Source: Herbaspirillum sp. DW155 (lineage in GTDB: Bacteria > Pseudomonadota > Gammaproteobacteria > Burkholderiales > Burkholderiaceae_D). From it: a stretch of 64,000 nt of DNA. Where the stretch lies: the NCBI RefSeq assembly GCF_037076565.1, contig NZ_AP029028.1, forward strand, positions 4,216,001 through 4,280,000. The letters run 5' to 3'. The notes under the pieces are model-generated. The model had not been told where the DNA came from and made no database searches. It saw only the letters and a list, made by a program, of their open reading frames with translations. Shown one piece after another: positions 22,311-30,459 of the stretch; position 1 is the stretch's first letter; every line of letters starts with the position of its first letter. The translations under genes and the position numbers were made by a program.

Positions 22311-23500
22311 ACTGGCCAACAAAGAAACTATCAGCGGTTACGCAAATCAATCCTCGGCGGGTGTCAATCGAACGGGGCGATTCAGTCTCTACCTCGTTCG
22401 TGCCTATGGAGGCAGTAGATGAAATCCTTGGGGAGATTTCGCAAGCAGTTACTCAGCCTTACTCCAAAGTTAAGAAGGGTTACACCTATTTTGAAAACGG
22501 GGACGTAATCTTCGCTAAGATTACCCCTTGCATGCAAAATGGAAAGCATGCTGTGGTGAATAACCTCATTGATGGCTTCGGATTTGGTTCAACAGAGTTT
22601 CATGTGATTCGTGCCTCTGAACAAATCGTTCCAGAGTGGATTCACTATTATCTGCGACGTAAGCAAACACTGGATGCAGCGCTAAAGACTTTCACCGGTT
22701 CGGTTGGTCAGCAACGTGTTCCATCGACCTTCTTGGAAGACTTGGATATTCCTGTACCTGATCCTAATTTGCAACGCCAAATCGCCGCTCGCCTGAAATC
22801 CCAACTGGCTGAAGTGGAAACCGCACGGCAGGCGGCGCAGGTGCAGTTGCGTGAGGCCCGCCTGCTCAGTACAAAAATAGTTGACTCGATGTTCAATCAG
22901 TTTGATGAGTGGCAACCCATTGGCGAAGTCGCAAAAGTACAGTCTGGCTATGCATTTAAAAGTGAGAGTTTCAAACCTTCGGGAATTCGCCTTCTTCGAA
23001 ATGCCAATATTCTGCCTGGGAAAATTTATTGGGATGACGTCGTATATATCGATCCCAACGACGCCAGTCGATACCAAAGTTATGTGCTTAAAGAGAGAGA
23101 CATCCTGATCAGTCTAGACCGTCCTCTGATCTCAAGCGGCATCAAGGTGGCCCGCGTTGGCAAATCAGACTTACCGGCACTGTTGCTGCAACGAGTTGGA
23201 CGATTTTTATTGGAACCAACCGAAATTGATGCTGACTTCTTGTATGCATTTTTACAGTCGTCGCGATTTATTGATGCCATTTCAGGTCATGACCAGAGTC
23301 TAGGGGTGCCTCATATTTCTCCCGGTCAGGTTGAGGCTATCGAAATACCAATACTGCCGCTTGACGAGCAACGCTGTATCGCTACCCAGTTGAGACAACG
23401 ATTAGCCGAAGCAGATACCCTGCGTACCGCACTGGAACAACAATTACGCGATCTGGATGCCTTGCCGCAACGCATCCTCGCAAAAGCATTCGACACCTGA
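22307..23500 (+). CDS. hsdS: Type I restriction-modification specificity subunit S
   Basis: A 397-aa protein with two target-recognition domains. Each ends in a conserved helical spacer: IPVPDPNLQRQIAARL followed by LAEVETARQAAQ (about 150-180), and LDEQRCIATQLRQRLAEADTL at the C-terminus. HsdS dictates the bipartite DNA target and holds HsdM and HsdR together. The recognition domains are visibly AT-richer than the flanking genes, typical of horizontally shuffled specificity modules. The gene overlaps hsdR by 4 bp and ends 2 bp before hsdM. The recognised sequence cannot be predicted from sequence alone. Confidence 0.94.
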   Translation: MNWPTKKLSAVTQINPRRVSIERGDSVSTSFVPMEAVDEILGEISQAVTQPYSKVKKGYTYFENGDVIFAKITPCMQNGKHAVVNNLIDGFGFGSTEFHVIRASEQIVPEWIHYYLRRKQTLDAALKTFTGSVGQQRVPSTFLEDLDIPVPDPNLQRQIAARLKSQLAEVETARQAAQVQLREARLLSTKIVDSMFNQFDEWQPIGEVAKVQSGYAFKSESFKPSGIRLLRNANILPGKIYWDDVVYIDPNDASRYQSYVLKERDILISLDRPLISSGIKVARVGKSDLPALLLQRVGRFLLEPTEIDADFLYAFLQSSRFIDAISGHDQSLGVPHISPGQVEAIEIPILPLDEQRCIATQLRQRLAEADTLRTALEQQLRDLDALPQRILAKAFDT

Positions 23501-23502
23501 AC

Positions 23503-25419
23503 ATGGCCCGTACCAAGAAAACCGACAAAGCCCCCAAGGCCATTGCCTCCACCCAGTCGCTCTCAGCCTTCGTCAAGGGCATCTGCGATGTGATGCGTCG
23601 CTCCAATTGCGCCAGCGCCCTGCAATACGTGCCGGAGCTGACCTGGATTCTGTTCCTGCGTATCCTGGATGCGCAGGAGGCGCGCGAGGCGGAACAAGCC
23701 GAGGTACTGGGCGCAGACTTTTCGCCCGCACTGCATAGCCCTTTCCGCTGGCAGGATTGGGCCGCGCCCTGGTCAGACAAGACCGGTCACCCGACCACTT
23801 CAGATGGCAAAGCACAAGGCTGGAAGCGCCAGGAGTTGTTCGCCGCTGGCGATGGCCGGCTGTTCGACTTCATCAACAAAGAACTGCTGCCCGCTCTGCA
23901 CGCGCTGGACGTAGACCCGCGCACGAATCTGCCCAACCCGGCCGCCAGTCCAAAGCAACGCATCATCGGTCGCATCATGACGGCGGTGGAACGCGTGCGC
24001 GTGGATGATGAGGCCAACCTGCGTGACATTCTCGACCGGGTGCATGAAATCAGCATCGATCACATCGACGACCAGCACTTCTTTACCTTGTCGCAGGTGT
24101 ATGAAGACCTGCTGTTGAAGATGGGCGAGAAGAATTCGGACGGCGGACAGTTCTTTACCCCGCGCGAGGTAATTCGCGCCATGGTCCATACCGTGAATCC
24201 TTCACTGGGCAACACGGTGTACGACCCCTGCTGTGGCACGGGTGGTTTTTTGGCTGTGGCGTATGAGCACATTGAGCGCAAGCTGGGCAAAGCCCCCGCG
24301 TCTACCGACATTGAAAAACTCAAGCACGATACGTTTTTCGGGCGCGAAAAAGAGAACCTGGTGTTCCCGATCGCCCTGGCCAATCTGGTATTGCACGGCA
24401 TCGACCAGCCCAATCTGTGGCACGGCAATTCGCTGACGCGCCGCGCCACTTACGCCGAGTTATTCCGCCATGCACCCGCGCAGTTCGATGTGATCCTGAC
24501 CAATCCGCCGTTTGGCGGTAAAGAGGGGCGCGACGCGCAGAAGAATTTTGCGTTTGAGACCAGCTCTACCCAGGTGCTGTTCATGCAGGACATCCTCTCC
24601 GAACTCGCGCCGGGTGGCACCTGCGCCGTCGTGTTGGACGAGGGCTTGCTGTTCCGTACCAACGAGAGCGCTTTCGTGGAAACCAAGCGCAAGCTCACCG
24701 ATGAATGCGATCTCTGGGCAATTGTCAGCCTGCCGGGCGGGGTGTTCTCTACGGCAGGGGCGGGCGTGAAGACCAACTTGCTGTTCTTCACCAAGGGCAA
24801 GAAGACCAAACACATCTGGTACTACGATCTGTCGTGGGTAAAGGTGGGCAAGAAAACCCCGCTGACGCTGGCGCACTTTGGCTTTGGCAAAGATGGCGAA
24901 GTGCTCAATGATGATGCCTTGCCCGCCATGCTCACCAGCGACTGGCTGGCCGATGAAGAAAACGCAGGCAAGCCTTTCCCCAGCTACGCCCGCATGCTGC
25001 AACACCACGGCCAAGCTGAAGGTGCGAGCCGCTACTCCTGGACAATGGATTTCGCCGTCCGCCGTGAACAAGCACGCGAGCAAATGCGGCCACTCCAGGA
25101 AAAGGCGACGGGCATCAAGGCCGCCGTCGTTGATCTGAAAGAACGTCTCAAACAACTTAAAAAAGACAAGGCCGACGAACAGCAGATCGAGACGCTGGAA
25201 GCAACTGTTCGCCAACGAGAGAGAGAAATTCGTGACCTTGAGGCCGAGGCCGCTGCCATTGATGCAGCAGTGTTCGATCTGAAAGCAGTCAACCCCAATG
25301 TCTTGGCGGTAGTCGATGAGCGAACACCAGATGAAATCATTCAGAATATCTCGACCCAAGGACGCATCGTCGCGGACGCACTGGCTCGCTTGAATAAGTT
25401 GATGGTTGACGCCGAGTAG
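23503..25419 (+). CDS. hsdM: Type I restriction-modification N6-adenine methyltransferase subunit M
   Basis: A 638-aa methylase. An N-terminal HsdM helical domain (about 15-170) is followed by the SAM-binding motif DPCCGTGGF (about 241) and the catalytic NPPFGG (about 335). The C-terminal 130 residues are a long Lys/Glu/Gln coiled coil (KERLKQLKKDKADEQQIETL region), which extends the protein beyond the usual 500 or so residues. With HsdS it protects host DNA; with HsdR it forms the restriction complex. Confidence 0.95.
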   Translation: MARTKKTDKAPKAIASTQSLSAFVKGICDVMRRSNCASALQYVPELTWILFLRILDAQEAREAEQAEVLGADFSPALHSPFRWQDWAAPWSDKTGHPTTSDGKAQGWKRQELFAAGDGRLFDFINKELLPALHALDVDPRTNLPNPAASPKQRIIGRIMTAVERVRVDDEANLRDILDRVHEISIDHIDDQHFFTLSQVYEDLLLKMGEKNSDGGQFFTPREVIRAMVHTVNPSLGNTVYDPCCGTGGFLAVAYEHIERKLGKAPASTDIEKLKHDTFFGREKENLVFPIALANLVLHGIDQPNLWHGNSLTRRATYAELFRHAPAQFDVILTNPPFGGKEGRDAQKNFAFETSSTQVLFMQDILSELAPGGTCAVVLDEGLLFRTNESAFVETKRKLTDECDLWAIVSLPGGVFSTAGAGVKTNLLFFTKGKKTKHIWYYDLSWVKVGKKTPLTLAHFGFGKDGEVLNDDALPAMLTSDWLADEENAGKPFPSYARMLQHHGQAEGASRYSWTMDFAVRREQAREQMRPLQEKATGIKAAVVDLKERLKQLKKDKADEQQIETLEATVRQREREIRDLEAEAAAIDAAVFDLKAVNPNVLAVVDERTPDEIIQNISTQGRIVADALARLNKLMVDAE

Positions 25420-25477
25420 CGCTCATCTGAGCGATGGATCACGAGGATCTGCAAGCCGCAGGGAAGGACTAAAAAAC

Positions 25478-25861
25478 ATGGCGACAAGAAGAGAAATGAA
25501 GAGGCTTGAAAAGGCGGCACTGGGCAGTTGGCGCATCACCAGCATGGAACTGTGGGATGTCGATTACTTCGACATGGAGGTTCCTGCACACATCACGATC
25601 AAGAATGATCTGACAGGTACACTCCAGTTCGGTCTGGTACAAGGCGACATCGATGCCCGTGTCCATGAGCATGGAAGCACGGTGCGTATTGAATTCTCCT
25701 GGTCCGGCGTAGATGAAAATGATCCGGTGAGTGGACGCGGTTGGCTGGAGGTAACGGGCGATGAGGCGCAGGGGCGCATCTTCATCCATCTGGGCGACGA
25801 CTCGGCTTTCACTGCGGAGCGCTCAAGCAGCGAATGCGTACGCCTTGCCACAAGACTATAA
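25478..25861 (+). CDS. Conserved hypothetical protein linked to the hsd genes
   Basis: A 127-aa cytoplasmic protein with no signal peptide or membrane segment. It starts with a basic helix (MATRREMKRLEKAALGSWRI), continues with an aromatic-acidic segment (ELWDVDYFDMEVPAHI), and then alternating beta-strands with many acidic residues. I do not recognise a catalytic motif. It begins 58 bp after hsdM with its own AGGGAAGGA ribosome site, and its 3' end carries the promoter of the next toxin-antitoxin pair. Position suggests a restriction-locus accessory or anti-restriction partner, but that is inference only. Confidence 0.7.
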   Translation: MATRREMKRLEKAALGSWRITSMELWDVDYFDMEVPAHITIKNDLTGTLQFGLVQGDIDARVHEHGSTVRIEFSWSGVDENDPVSGRGWLEVTGDEAQGRIFIHLGDDSAFTAERSSSECVRLATRL

Positions 25862-25879
25862 AAAGACTATATTAAGTCT
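25845..25879 (+). promoter_or_regulatory. Promoter and palindromic operator of the toxin-antitoxin pair
   Basis: A -35 TTGCCA (25845-25850) and -10 TATATT (25868-25873) are separated by 17 bp. An inverted repeat AGACT-N6-AGTCT (25864-25879) overlaps the -10, the usual position for autorepression by a Phd/YefM antitoxin. AGACTATA is also repeated directly at 25853-25860 and 25864-25871. Confidence 0.65.
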
Positions 25880-25900
25880 CGCCCAATCAGGAGCATCGTC

Positions 25901-26176
25901 ATGCGCTACTCGTCACAAGTCAAACCCATCAGCTATCTGAAGGCCAATGCCGCCGACGTGTTGACGCACCTTGCTGAGCAGCGTCAGCCGATGGTCATCA
26001 CTCAACATGGCGAAGCGAAGGCTGTCCTGCAAGACGTTGCGTCCTTCGAGGAAACGCAAGAAACCCTGGCCCTGCTGAAGATCCTGGCCCTCGGCCAGCA
26101 GGATGTGGCTGCAGGCAAGGTCAAACCCGTGGCCGACGTCGTTGCCCGGCTTCGTGCCAAGCGAGCTGCAGACTGA
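25901..26176 (+). CDS. Antitoxin of the Phd/YefM family
   Basis: A 91-aa protein with the family start: residues 8-30 (ISYLKANAADVLTHLAEQRQ) form the DNA-binding Phd fold, followed by PMVITQHGEAKAVLQD. The C-terminal helices would wrap the toxin. An AGGAG ribosome site precedes the ATG. Its TGA overlaps the toxin ATG by 1 bp, so translation is coupled. The antitoxin probably represses its own promoter through the AGACT/AGTCT palindrome. Confidence 0.92.
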   Translation: MRYSSQVKPISYLKANAADVLTHLAEQRQPMVITQHGEAKAVLQDVASFEETQETLALLKILALGQQDVAAGKVKPVADVVARLRAKRAAD

Positions 26177-26517
26177 TGACGCGCAAGTCCGGCAAGTTCG
26201 AAGTCCTGCTGACCGAGGGTGCCGAACAGGACCTTGAGGCCCTTCACGACTACCTCTGTGAATTCGACTGTGTGGCCAATGCCAACCATGTCCTGGATCA
26301 GTTGATGATCGTCGTGGAAAGCCTGTCGAGCTTGCCTGAACGGGGCAGCTTTCCAAAGGAGCTGGTTGGCCTTGGCATCAAAGAATATCGTCAGACCTTT
26401 TTCAAGCCATACCGCGTGATCTATCGCGTTTCAGGCAATCAGGTCACCATCTACCTGATTGCAGATGGACGCCGTGACATGCAATCCGTGCTGGCTCGCC
26501 GCCTGCTGGGCGCGTGA
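26176..26517 (+). CDS. RelE/ParE-superfamily toxin
   Basis: A 113-aa protein with the RelE/ParE fold. It contains an early helix with EQDLEALHDYL, the RQTFFKPYRVIYRV strand pair, and IYLIADGRRDMQSVLARRLL at the C-terminus, a common ending in the ParE/RelE plasmid-stabilisation group. Toxins of this type cut mRNA on the ribosome (RelE) or poison gyrase (ParE); sequence alone does not decide. It is coupled to the upstream antitoxin and probably helps hold the accessory block in the chromosome. Confidence 0.9.
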   Translation: MTRKSGKFEVLLTEGAEQDLEALHDYLCEFDCVANANHVLDQLMIVVESLSSLPERGSFPKELVGLGIKEYRQTFFKPYRVIYRVSGNQVTIYLIADGRRDMQSVLARRLLGA

Positions 26518-26539
26518 AAGCGCTCCGGCAAGGCAGACC

Positions 26540-28279
26540 CTAACGCATCACACAATCAAAACTCCCCGCCTCATTCACCGGCCCGCTGCCGCGGTACTGC
26601 GGCCACGCCGGATAGCGGCACAAGGGCCGGCTGCGGCCCGGTACCGCCGTGGTATCAACGACGATCTGGTTCACCGGGGCCCGTCCCTGCTCCACCCATT
26701 GCTCCAGCGCCGTGAGCGAATCCCAGGAAGCATTGAAGGCCGTGCCGAACACGTGACCATAACCGGGGATCTCGTAATAGCGCACGAAACTCTCCAGCTT
26801 CTCGGCGCCCATAGCCTTTTGCAGCCGCGCCAGATACTGACGCGTGGCCTGCGTGCTGACCAGCGCATCGGCCGTGCCATGAGCGATGAGTATCTTGCCA
26901 CCCTTGTTGCGGAACGCCGAAAGGTCGGTCTCGTTCACATCCTGCAAGCCATTGAGCTGCACCACACGCGCCTGGTAGATGCCCGGCCTGGCGGGGTCGA
27001 GCGCAAGCGGATTGAAACTGACATCGCGCGTGACGAAGTAGCGCACCCATTGATCCCAGAAGGTACTGTGATACGGCGGGCTGCCCTTGTTGCTGACGGG
27101 CGGCATCGGGTGAGCGGGCTGCTCCGTACCCAGCCCCAGGGTCAGGATGGTGGCCTGGAACGGGCTGCCGGTCGCGGTTCCCCAATCGGTACCCCAGGTA
27201 TTGAAGCCGGGATAGCTTGTCTCGCCGCTGGCCAGTGGATAACTCAACACCAGCGGCGTACTGAAGACCTTGAAGGTGGCGATCTGCGCATCCGACAGGC
27301 AAGTATCACCACCCTCTCCCCCCTCACCACCGCCTTCGCAACGCAGCGGCTTGCCATTGAGGCGGGCAGTGGCCGGATCGAAGCTGGCATTGCAGGCATC
27401 GATGTTGCTGATGACCCCATCGGCCACGCCATCGAGCCGGTCGCAGGCGGCCATGGCGGCATCGAACAGCAGCTTGCGTCTGGCGGCATCCGGATAGGCA
27501 CCGGGCTGCGCCATGGCCTGCGTCATGCGGCCGAACTGCAGGTCCAGCGCCACCGCATTCCAGGCAGGATACAACGCGATGACGCCATCCACGTCGGCCG
27601 GCCAGCGGCTGGCCATGGCCAGCGCCTCGCGTCCGCCCGTGGAGCCGCCGGCAAAATACGTCCGCGCGGGTCGCTGCCCGTAATGCGCGGTGATGATGGC
27701 CAGCGCAGTGTCGCGGGTTTTCTTGAGGGCATCTCCGGCGAAATTGCTCAGGGCTTCGTCATTGCTGCCGAAAGAACCATCGCGCGAGCCCGTGGCATTG
27801 GCCTGGTGGCCGGAATCACTGGCGAAGGTGGCATAGCCGCGCCCCAGCGGACCGGGCTGGGTGGCCGCACCGGCCGGGACATTGGCGGCCACGTCGGGAA
27901 TGCTGCCGTCATAGCCGCCACCGCCGAACATCAGGGCCCGGCCATTCCACTGCACCGGCAGATCGACCTGGAAGCGGATCGCCGGTGCGGCCGGATCCAC
28001 CGGACTGATCTCGCCGCTGAGCTTGCAATAGGCGCCGACCGCCTTGGCCCCCTCACCGCTGGCGGCCACCATATCGGTGGCGGTCACGCGCGCGCCGCGC
28101 GTGGGCAAGCCGATGGTCGCAGCGGGGATGCTCATCTCGCGCAATTGGGTGCAGCTTTGTGGCGCCTGCGCCGCGCTGTCGGGCAGGCTGCTGCAGGCCG
28201 CCAGCAGCGCGATGAGGGATAGGACAAACAAGGCCGGATGCAACGAATGTAGCAATGGCCTGACGGGTGTTGCTGGCAT
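26540..28279 (-). CDS. Tannase/feruloyl esterase family lipoprotein
   Basis: A 579-aa secreted alpha/beta-hydrolase. The N-terminus has a signal with lipobox LLAAC (Cys29). The serine nucleophile lies in FAGGSTGGREAL (about residue 228), the Asp in the GTADAL segment and the His in PGYGHVFGTAF. The CDRLDGVADGVI segment with its cysteine pair is typical of the tannase family. Substrates are phenolic esters such as ferulates, gallates or, in some members, MHET-like aromatics. It lies 59 bp downstream of the maleylacetate reductase gene, so it may release aromatics for the hydroxyquinol route. Confidence 0.88.
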   Translation of the reverse strand: MPATPVRPLLHSLHPALFVLSLIALLAACSSLPDSAAQAPQSCTQLREMSIPAATIGLPTRGARVTATDMVAASGEGAKAVGAYCKLSGEISPVDPAAPAIRFQVDLPVQWNGRALMFGGGGYDGSIPDVAANVPAGAATQPGPLGRGYATFASDSGHQANATGSRDGSFGSNDEALSNFAGDALKKTRDTALAIITAHYGQRPARTYFAGGSTGGREALAMASRWPADVDGVIALYPAWNAVALDLQFGRMTQAMAQPGAYPDAARRKLLFDAAMAACDRLDGVADGVISNIDACNASFDPATARLNGKPLRCEGGGEGGEGGDTCLSDAQIATFKVFSTPLVLSYPLASGETSYPGFNTWGTDWGTATGSPFQATILTLGLGTEQPAHPMPPVSNKGSPPYHSTFWDQWVRYFVTRDVSFNPLALDPARPGIYQARVVQLNGLQDVNETDLSAFRNKGGKILIAHGTADALVSTQATRQYLARLQKAMGAEKLESFVRYYEIPGYGHVFGTAFNASWDSLTALEQWVEQGRAPVNQIVVDTTAVPGRSRPLCRYPAWPQYRGSGPVNEAGSFDCVMR

Positions 28280-28338
28280 GGCGGTCTCCTCGTGGTTTGA
28301 ATGTCTTCTGCCTCACGCGCGTACCGCTACACTATACG

Positions 28339-29415
28339 TCACCCCGGCGGGTGCCCGTGCCAGGCATTCTCCAGCAAGGCCCGCAGCGCCGTGCGCTCCA
28401 GCGGACGCGGATTGGCATAGGCATTCTGCAAGGCAATGTCGGTACAGCGATCCAGCTCGCCATACGGCATGCCCAGCTCGCGCAAGGACAGCGGTGCCTG
28501 CAGCGAACGCGCCAGTGCATGCACGCCCTGCGCAGCCTCCTCCACACCGAGCGCACGCGCGATGCGCTGCATGGCCTGTGGCGCGGCCGGCGCATTGTAG
28601 GCCAGCGCGTGCGGCAGGATCACCGTATGCGTCTGCGCGTGCGGCAGGTTGTAGCTGCCGCCCAGCGTATGGCACAGCTTGTGATGCAGCGACATGCCCA
28701 CATTGCCCAGCACCGTGCCACACAGCCAGGCGCCGTACAGGCACTGGCTGCGGGCCGCGAGGTCATCCGCGCGCACCTGCAGTTGCGGCAGTCCCCCGGC
28801 GAGGGCGCGCAGGCCCTCTTCGGCCAGCATCGACATGATGGGGTTGGCATCGGGCGCATAGAGCCCTTCGGCCGCGTGTGCCATGGCATTGATGCCGCTG
28901 GTCACCGACAGCTTCAACGGCAGGCCCAGGCTCAGTTCGGGATCGTAGATGACCGTGCGCGGCAGCACACGCGCATCGCGCCCGGTCTTCTTCAGACCTG
29001 CTTCGGTGATGCCGTAGATGGGCGTCATCTCGCTGCCGGCATAGGTGGTCGGAATGGCCAGGATGGGCAGGTCGGACTCCAGCGCGATGGCCTTGCCCAG
29101 TCCCATCGTGGAACCGCCGCCGATGGCGATGGCGCAGTCCGCACCCAGTTCACGCGCCACCTCGCGGGCGTGGCGCACGGTCTCGATGGGCAGGTGCATG
29201 ACGGCCTGGTCGAACAGCCCGGTACAGCGCTCGCCGATCAGCGCGGCGATGCGCTCGGCCTCGGCACGCTGGCCGGGCGTACACAGCACCAGGGCGCGGC
29301 GCGCGCCCAGCAGTTCGGTCTCGCGCGCCAGATGTTGCAGGCTGCCGGTACCGAAGATCACGCGGGCCGCAGCGCTGGTATAGGTAAAGCCGTGTGCTGG
29401 AATGGACAGGGACAT
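28339..29415 (-). CDS. Maleylacetate reductase
   Basis: A 358-aa iron-containing-ADH-family enzyme. The nucleotide site is AIGGGSTMGLGKAIAL (about residues 95-110), followed by IPTTYAGSEMTPIYGIT, the diagnostic segment of maleylacetate reductases. It reduces maleylacetate to 3-oxoadipate with NAD(P)H. It lies 36 bp downstream of the ring-cleavage dioxygenase that makes maleylacetate from hydroxyquinol, so the two form the lower pathway. Confidence 0.92.
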   Translation of the reverse strand: MSLSIPAHGFTYTSAAARVIFGTGSLQHLARETELLGARRALVLCTPGQRAEAERIAALIGERCTGLFDQAVMHLPIETVRHAREVARELGADCAIAIGGGSTMGLGKAIALESDLPILAIPTTYAGSEMTPIYGITEAGLKKTGRDARVLPRTVIYDPELSLGLPLKLSVTSGINAMAHAAEGLYAPDANPIMSMLAEEGLRALAGGLPQLQVRADDLAARSQCLYGAWLCGTVLGNVGMSLHHKLCHTLGGSYNLPHAQTHTVILPHALAYNAPAAPQAMQRIARALGVEEAAQGVHALARSLQAPLSLRELGMPYGELDRCTDIALQNAYANPRPLERTALRALLENAWHGHPPG

Positions 29416-29451
29416 GACAGGCTCGGTAGCGTTCAGTGGCGTTCAGTGGCG

Positions 29452-30318
29452 TTATTGGCGCTGGGGATTGAGGATGAAATCATAATCCAGCGTGTAGAAA
29501 GGCTGGTCGCACTGCGTGCCATCGGGCGCAACGCCGGGCGCATGGTACGGCCAGTCGGCGATGAGCGTGGAGCGTACGCCGAAGACGGCATCGGACTCCA
29601 GGTAGGGATCGCCGCGGCGGAAGACGTGCGTGATCAGGGTTTCGTAACCCTCGGCCTGGATGCGGAAATGCAGGTGCGCCGGACGCCAGGGATGGCGGCC
29701 CAGGGTCTCCAGCATCTTGCCCACCGGGCCGTCATGCGGGATCGGATAGGAATTGGCGAGGATGCTGCGAAAGTGGTAGCGCCCTTGCGCATCGGCATGC
29801 AGCGTACCGCGCGCCTGCAACTGCGCGAGGTCGGGATATTGCACGTCATAAAAACCGTCTTCATCGGCCTGCCACACCTCCAGTCGCGCGTGCGGCACGG
29901 GCTGACCATCCAGCCCGCGCACACAGCCGCTGACGAAGCAGGGCTGGCCCTTGGCGCCGTTGGCGATGTCTGCCCCCAGCGGATAGAGCGGCGAATTCTC
30001 GACGTGGAAAGGACCGAACACGGTGGCCTCGGTACAGCCGGCCGGCTTGTGGTTCTGCTGTGCCATCACCAGGGTCGACAGGCCCAGGGTGTCGGAGAGG
30101 AGGATGAATTCCTGACGCTTGTCCGAGCACAGCTGGCCGGTCTCGGTCAGGAAGCGGATGCCCTCGAACCATTCCGCCTCGGTCAGCTTGACCTCGCGCG
30201 CGAAGGCGTGCAGGTGCTGCACCAGGCTGGTCATGATCTGCCTCAGGCGTTCGTCGGGCATGCCGCCGTGGCGCGCCAGGACGGCCTGGGTGATGGTGTC
30301 TTCGTTGAGATTGAGCAT
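29452..30318 (-). CDS. Hydroxyquinol 1,2-dioxygenase (intradiol)
   Basis: A 288-aa non-haem Fe(III) intradiol dioxygenase. An N-terminal helical dimerisation domain (about 1-105) precedes the beta-sandwich catalytic domain. Metal ligands are expected at Tyr in YDVQYPDL, Tyr in GRYHFRSI, and the two His in PAHLHFRI. Its length and the maleylacetate reductase next door favour hydroxyquinol over catechol. The start at 30318 has a GAGGAG ribosome site; the open frame upstream of it is non-coding. Confidence 0.9.
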   Translation of the reverse strand: MLNLNEDTITQAVLARHGGMPDERLRQIMTSLVQHLHAFAREVKLTEAEWFEGIRFLTETGQLCSDKRQEFILLSDTLGLSTLVMAQQNHKPAGCTEATVFGPFHVENSPLYPLGADIANGAKGQPCFVSGCVRGLDGQPVPHARLEVWQADEDGFYDVQYPDLAQLQARGTLHADAQGRYHFRSILANSYPIPHDGPVGKMLETLGRHPWRPAHLHFRIQAEGYETLITHVFRRGDPYLESDAVFGVRSTLIADWPYHAPGVAPDGTQCDQPFYTLDYDFILNPQRQ

Positions 30319-30368
30319 GGTCTCCTCGCGATGGGAATTGTATGGATCTGATTTTTTCGCTGAGCGGT

Positions 30369-30402
30369 AATATAGGTCGTATCTGCAGGCAGATATATGA
30401 CC
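30369..30402. promoter_or_regulatory. Candidate LysR operator between divergent hydroxyquinol genes
   Basis: A 7-bp perfect inverted repeat TATCTGC-AG-GCAGATA at 30380-30395 is extended by outer GGTC (30375-30378) and GACC (30399-30402). A minus-strand -10-like TATATT lies at 30369-30374, directly next to it. The size, the divergent setting and the T-N11-A content suit a LysR-type recognition site; this is inference. Confidence 0.55.
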
Positions 30403-30459
30403 AAAGTGGAAAACTGTTTTCCACCCGGAACCGTCCCCCTCCCCGGAAAGGCCGCCACC

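Noticed and set aside
26500-26560. Duplicated tmRNA 3' end as a right attachment site of the island
   Set aside because: I looked for a copy of the ssrA T-arm/acceptor sequence after the toxin gene and found none.
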